Origin: Amblyomma americanum
Lineage: Eukaryota > Arthropoda > Arachnida > Ixodida > Ixodidae
DNA length: 64,000 nt
Direction: 5' to 3'
NCBI RefSeq assembly: GCF_052857255.1
Contig: NC_135505.1
Coordinates: 47,022,507-47,086,506 of the forward strand
Shown here: piece by piece, positions 60,623-64,000 of the stretch
Layout: every line of letters begins with the position of its first letter
Position numbering within the stretch: the first letter of the stretch is position 1
The notes under the pieces: generated by a model
What the model saw: the letters and a program-made list of their open reading frames with translations, nothing else
What the model was told of the DNA's origin: nothing
Databases searched by the model: none
Translations under genes and position numbers: made by a program

Positions 60623-62163
60623 GGCGGCGTAATGGGCTGGACTCGCCCCGAGGTGGCGCCCCCATGGAGAGCGGCAGGTTTCGCGACACGAGGGGAGAAG
60701 GGTCTCGTTACTTTTTCCCACGACTGTTCAACAACTCAAGCATAAACGCGCTGCCCTCCTTTACACCTTCCCTAGTCTCCCGCGAAGAATTTAATATTGG
60801 GGAATTCACATGTAAGTAGACAAAATAGTGCCTACCAGAAACACAGTGCGATGTGACGGGTTCAATGAAAGTGTGACGTCACGTCGAGGCTATTTTTATC
60901 AATTTCTCATCGGAAGGAACATTCTTAAAGCGGAGCCGCCACTTTTGCTAGAGTGACGATGCCAAGAAGCGAGAAATAAGCCTCTATTTGCACCTTCACC
61001 CAGCAATCAGGTGCCTTAACCGGACGACACTCGGGCTGAATATCAAGTAACACATTGATAAACGTTACATCAAAGACGCACGACCGGTTTAGTTTCACTG
61101 GCCAGGGCAAAGAAGTTCGGACGAACAACACAAGCTGTTAGCCAGCCAGGCGCAAACATTATATAGCTACACATCGTTGTCTATGAATAGACAGGCCAAA
61201 TAGTGAACCAGTGGAATTCTACTGCGGGGATGAGTCATCCCAGACAGAATGGGTGTTCAGATAACCAGGGGGCTTGAGAGGAGACAAAGTTAAGCCGGTC
61301 ATAGGATGCAGAGACTGACCCTTTCAGTGATAATAGCTGCGGGGCATGCAACGATAACGAAGCATTGCTGGACAGTGTAAAACAAGGGCAAAGCAAAAGT
61401 GCGAGCCCCTGATGCCGCTTTTAATTTACTGCAAGCACCGCAAGTGCGAAAATCAAGCAGACCGGCTGAACAGCGAAAGTGCGCTGGGAACTGGAGACAT
61501 TCAGCGGCAAACTGCTAACGCTCAGCAAAAAAGAAAGACAATGCAGAGGCATACCAGCAACCGCTTCTGCTAGTAGTAGGGCTGCCGATGGAACAGAGAG
61601 AGGGAGAGACGCCCTTTAATGAAAAAAAAAAACAATTTAGCCGGCGTTTAAAAATCGCCGGTATGCTATACTCTGCCTGGTGAAGGGAATTTGGGAGATG
61701 AAGGCGGAAGGAAAGCGGTGCGGAAAAGGTAAAATAAAACAAATTAAAAGGGGAGAAGATAAAATGCAGCCACTGAATGCGCACTAAGGTGCATCGGCGA
61801 GTAATGATGTTACATATGAAATGACGAAGGGCATCGTCCGACAAATGGGCTAACACAGTTCACTGCGTGAACAATTAATGCATGAGGATAACATGCAAGG
61901 TGAATGTCAGAGCTAATGGCTGCACAGTGGCGGACTGCCTTTGTGAGAACATTAGAAGGCATGGTGAAAAAGCTAAATTGAATCGTGCAAGAAACGGTGA
62001 CTAGTTGCAAGAGAAAAGAAAAGAATAATGTGTCTGAAGTTTCAGTCCCATTCACAGAGTGCGGTATATCGACTGCAGGCGAAGGTGCCCGACCAGAGCG
62101 CCTCCATAGCTTTTAACACAGCACGACGAAACCATCGGCTCCGGTCCGACTGACTCTGCCAGT

Positions 62164-62164
<1 letters not shown>
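60623..62164. other. No recognised gene
   Basis: Short ORFs only; A-run at 61621-61631. Nothing repeated within the window. Confidence 0.45.
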
Positions 62165-62259
<95 letters not shown>

Positions 62260-62284
62260 TTAATAATAATAATAATAATAATAA
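62165..62284. repeat. (TAA)n microsatellite, ~120 bp with one interruption
   Basis: AAT/TAA trinucleotide run interrupted once by TATTAA near 62258. The minus-strand poly-Leu ORF here is an artefact. Confidence 0.96.
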
Positions 62285-62752
62285 ATCTTTATTACTCCTC
62301 AAGGAATACATATATGTTGCCGGGCCTGCCGAAGCCTCTACATGGCTTGTATGGCACTGCCCAGCAGCGGGGCAGCTCCAGCGTTCGGAGACAATGGTAT
62401 GCACTTTTTCATTAAAATAAAAGCTTTTAAACATACTGTTAGAGAAAAACACTGAACCTCAAACTTGTATTTTGCAAGTATGTTAAACAAATGATATATG
62501 CATATTAATGCTTTTTTCAATTTTGTCAACATGAACAGGGAGGCAAAATAAAGAAATAAAAATATCAAACATCGAACAATGCCTTTGCGCACATACACAA
62601 TGAAAGTAACTGTATCGGAAGCTCCAAAACATCATAAAAAACACAGAATTAAAGCACTATGCACCAATTATTTTTGAAGTTCAATTAACGCTCTTTTTAC
62701 TCCGGATCGTGTTGTTTGCTGTAATACTGTTTTAGGGAGGCGATTAAATGTA
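62285..62752. other. No recognised feature
   Basis: AT-rich spacer between two TAA arrays; no coding sign. Confidence 0.5.

Positions 62753-62829
<77 letters not shown>
62753..62829. repeat. (TAA)n microsatellite continuous with a SINE tail
   Basis: 77 bp of pure AAT repeat directly joined to the 3' end of the family B SINE at 62830, so it is probably that SINE's expanded tail. Confidence 0.95.
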
Positions 62830-63100
62830 GTGGTTTTGCGGGAAGCGAAATGGCTCAGTATCTGTCTCATATATCGTTGGACACCTGAACTGCGCCATAA
62901 GGGAAGGGATAAAGGAGGGAGCGAAAGAAGGAAGAAAGAGGTGCCGTAGTGGAGGGCTCCGGAATAATTTTTACCATCTGGGGATCCTTATCGTGTACTG
63001 ACATCGCACAGCACACGGGCGCCTTAGCGTTTTTCCTCCATAAAAACGCAGCCGCCGCGGTCGGGTTCGAATCCGGGAACTCCGGATCAGTAGCGGAGCT
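62830..63100 (-). mobile_element. SINE family B with expanded (AAT)n tail, A box lost
   Basis: The tail-side GTGGTTTTGCGGGAAGCG, body and core are preserved, with the B box GGGTTCGAATCCCGG near 63065 on the minus strand. Homology ends at GATCAGTAGCGG, so the head start (A box) is missing. Confidence 0.9.
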
Positions 63101-63243
63101 AAAATACGCATTCCTGCCAAAACCGGGAGTTCTACCCTCGCCGTTGTGATCATAGAAAGGACAACACCCCCACGAATATGTCAGTATTATCATACTCCTG
63201 TCCGACTCTAGACAATCCCTTTTTAAATTTAAATCACTCCCCC

Positions 63244-64000
<757 letters not shown>

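Noticed and set aside
62042..62452. Poly-leucine ORF on the minus strand
   Set aside because: It is the (TAA)n array read in one frame.

Overview
The window looks like tick (Acari: Ixodida, probably a metastriate hard tick) nuclear DNA. There are no operons or bacterial-style dense coding. Instead there are long introns with GT/GC-AG splice sites, many tRNA-derived SINEs of the kind known from ixodid ticks, Penelope-like and Ty3-like retroelements, many MITEs, and long AT, CA and TAA microsatellites. The species assignment is inference.

Only one host gene is convincingly visible. It lies on the minus strand from about 15.6 kb down to the left edge and encodes the N-terminal part of a MAP-kinase phosphatase of the DUSP8/DUSP16 class. 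Four exons (15634-15563, 14629-14519, 8747-8579, 461-141) join in frame into 224 residues. These cover the rhodanese/CH2 domain with its KRRLQ kinase-interaction motif and the first half of the dual-specificity phosphatase domain, up to the general-acid Asp. The exon with the catalytic Cys lies beyond position 1. The first exon is only 24 codons, and intron 2 appears to use a GC donor.

Introns of this gene hold several mobile elements. Intron 3 holds a nearly intact but stop-interrupted Ty3/gypsy element (3439-8040; 147-bp LTRs, TAAAT target duplication), a tRNA-derived SINE, and a decayed pogo/Tigger-like element. Intron 2 holds a small MITE with perfect TIRs, a broken Penelope-like element with GIY-YIG remnant, and a SINE.

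From 16 kb to 64 kb I find no convincing host gene. The region is a mosaic of SINE copies in two related families (tails AAT-rich or ATAAACC-type) and two further tRNA-derived families, non-LTR retrotransposon 3' ends (one with clear 12-bp target duplications at 57.1-57.6 kb), a Penelope fragment at 55 kb, several fold-back/MITE elements, and microsatellites.

The most unusual object is a 4.5-kb DNA transposon at 40999-45525. It has about 690-bp terminal inverted repeats, sits directly against a 94-bp (AT)n tract, and carries a decayed transposase on the minus strand with DFAEN, SDGAPAHFN and CDGVGG motifs. I cannot place it with confidence in a named superfamily.
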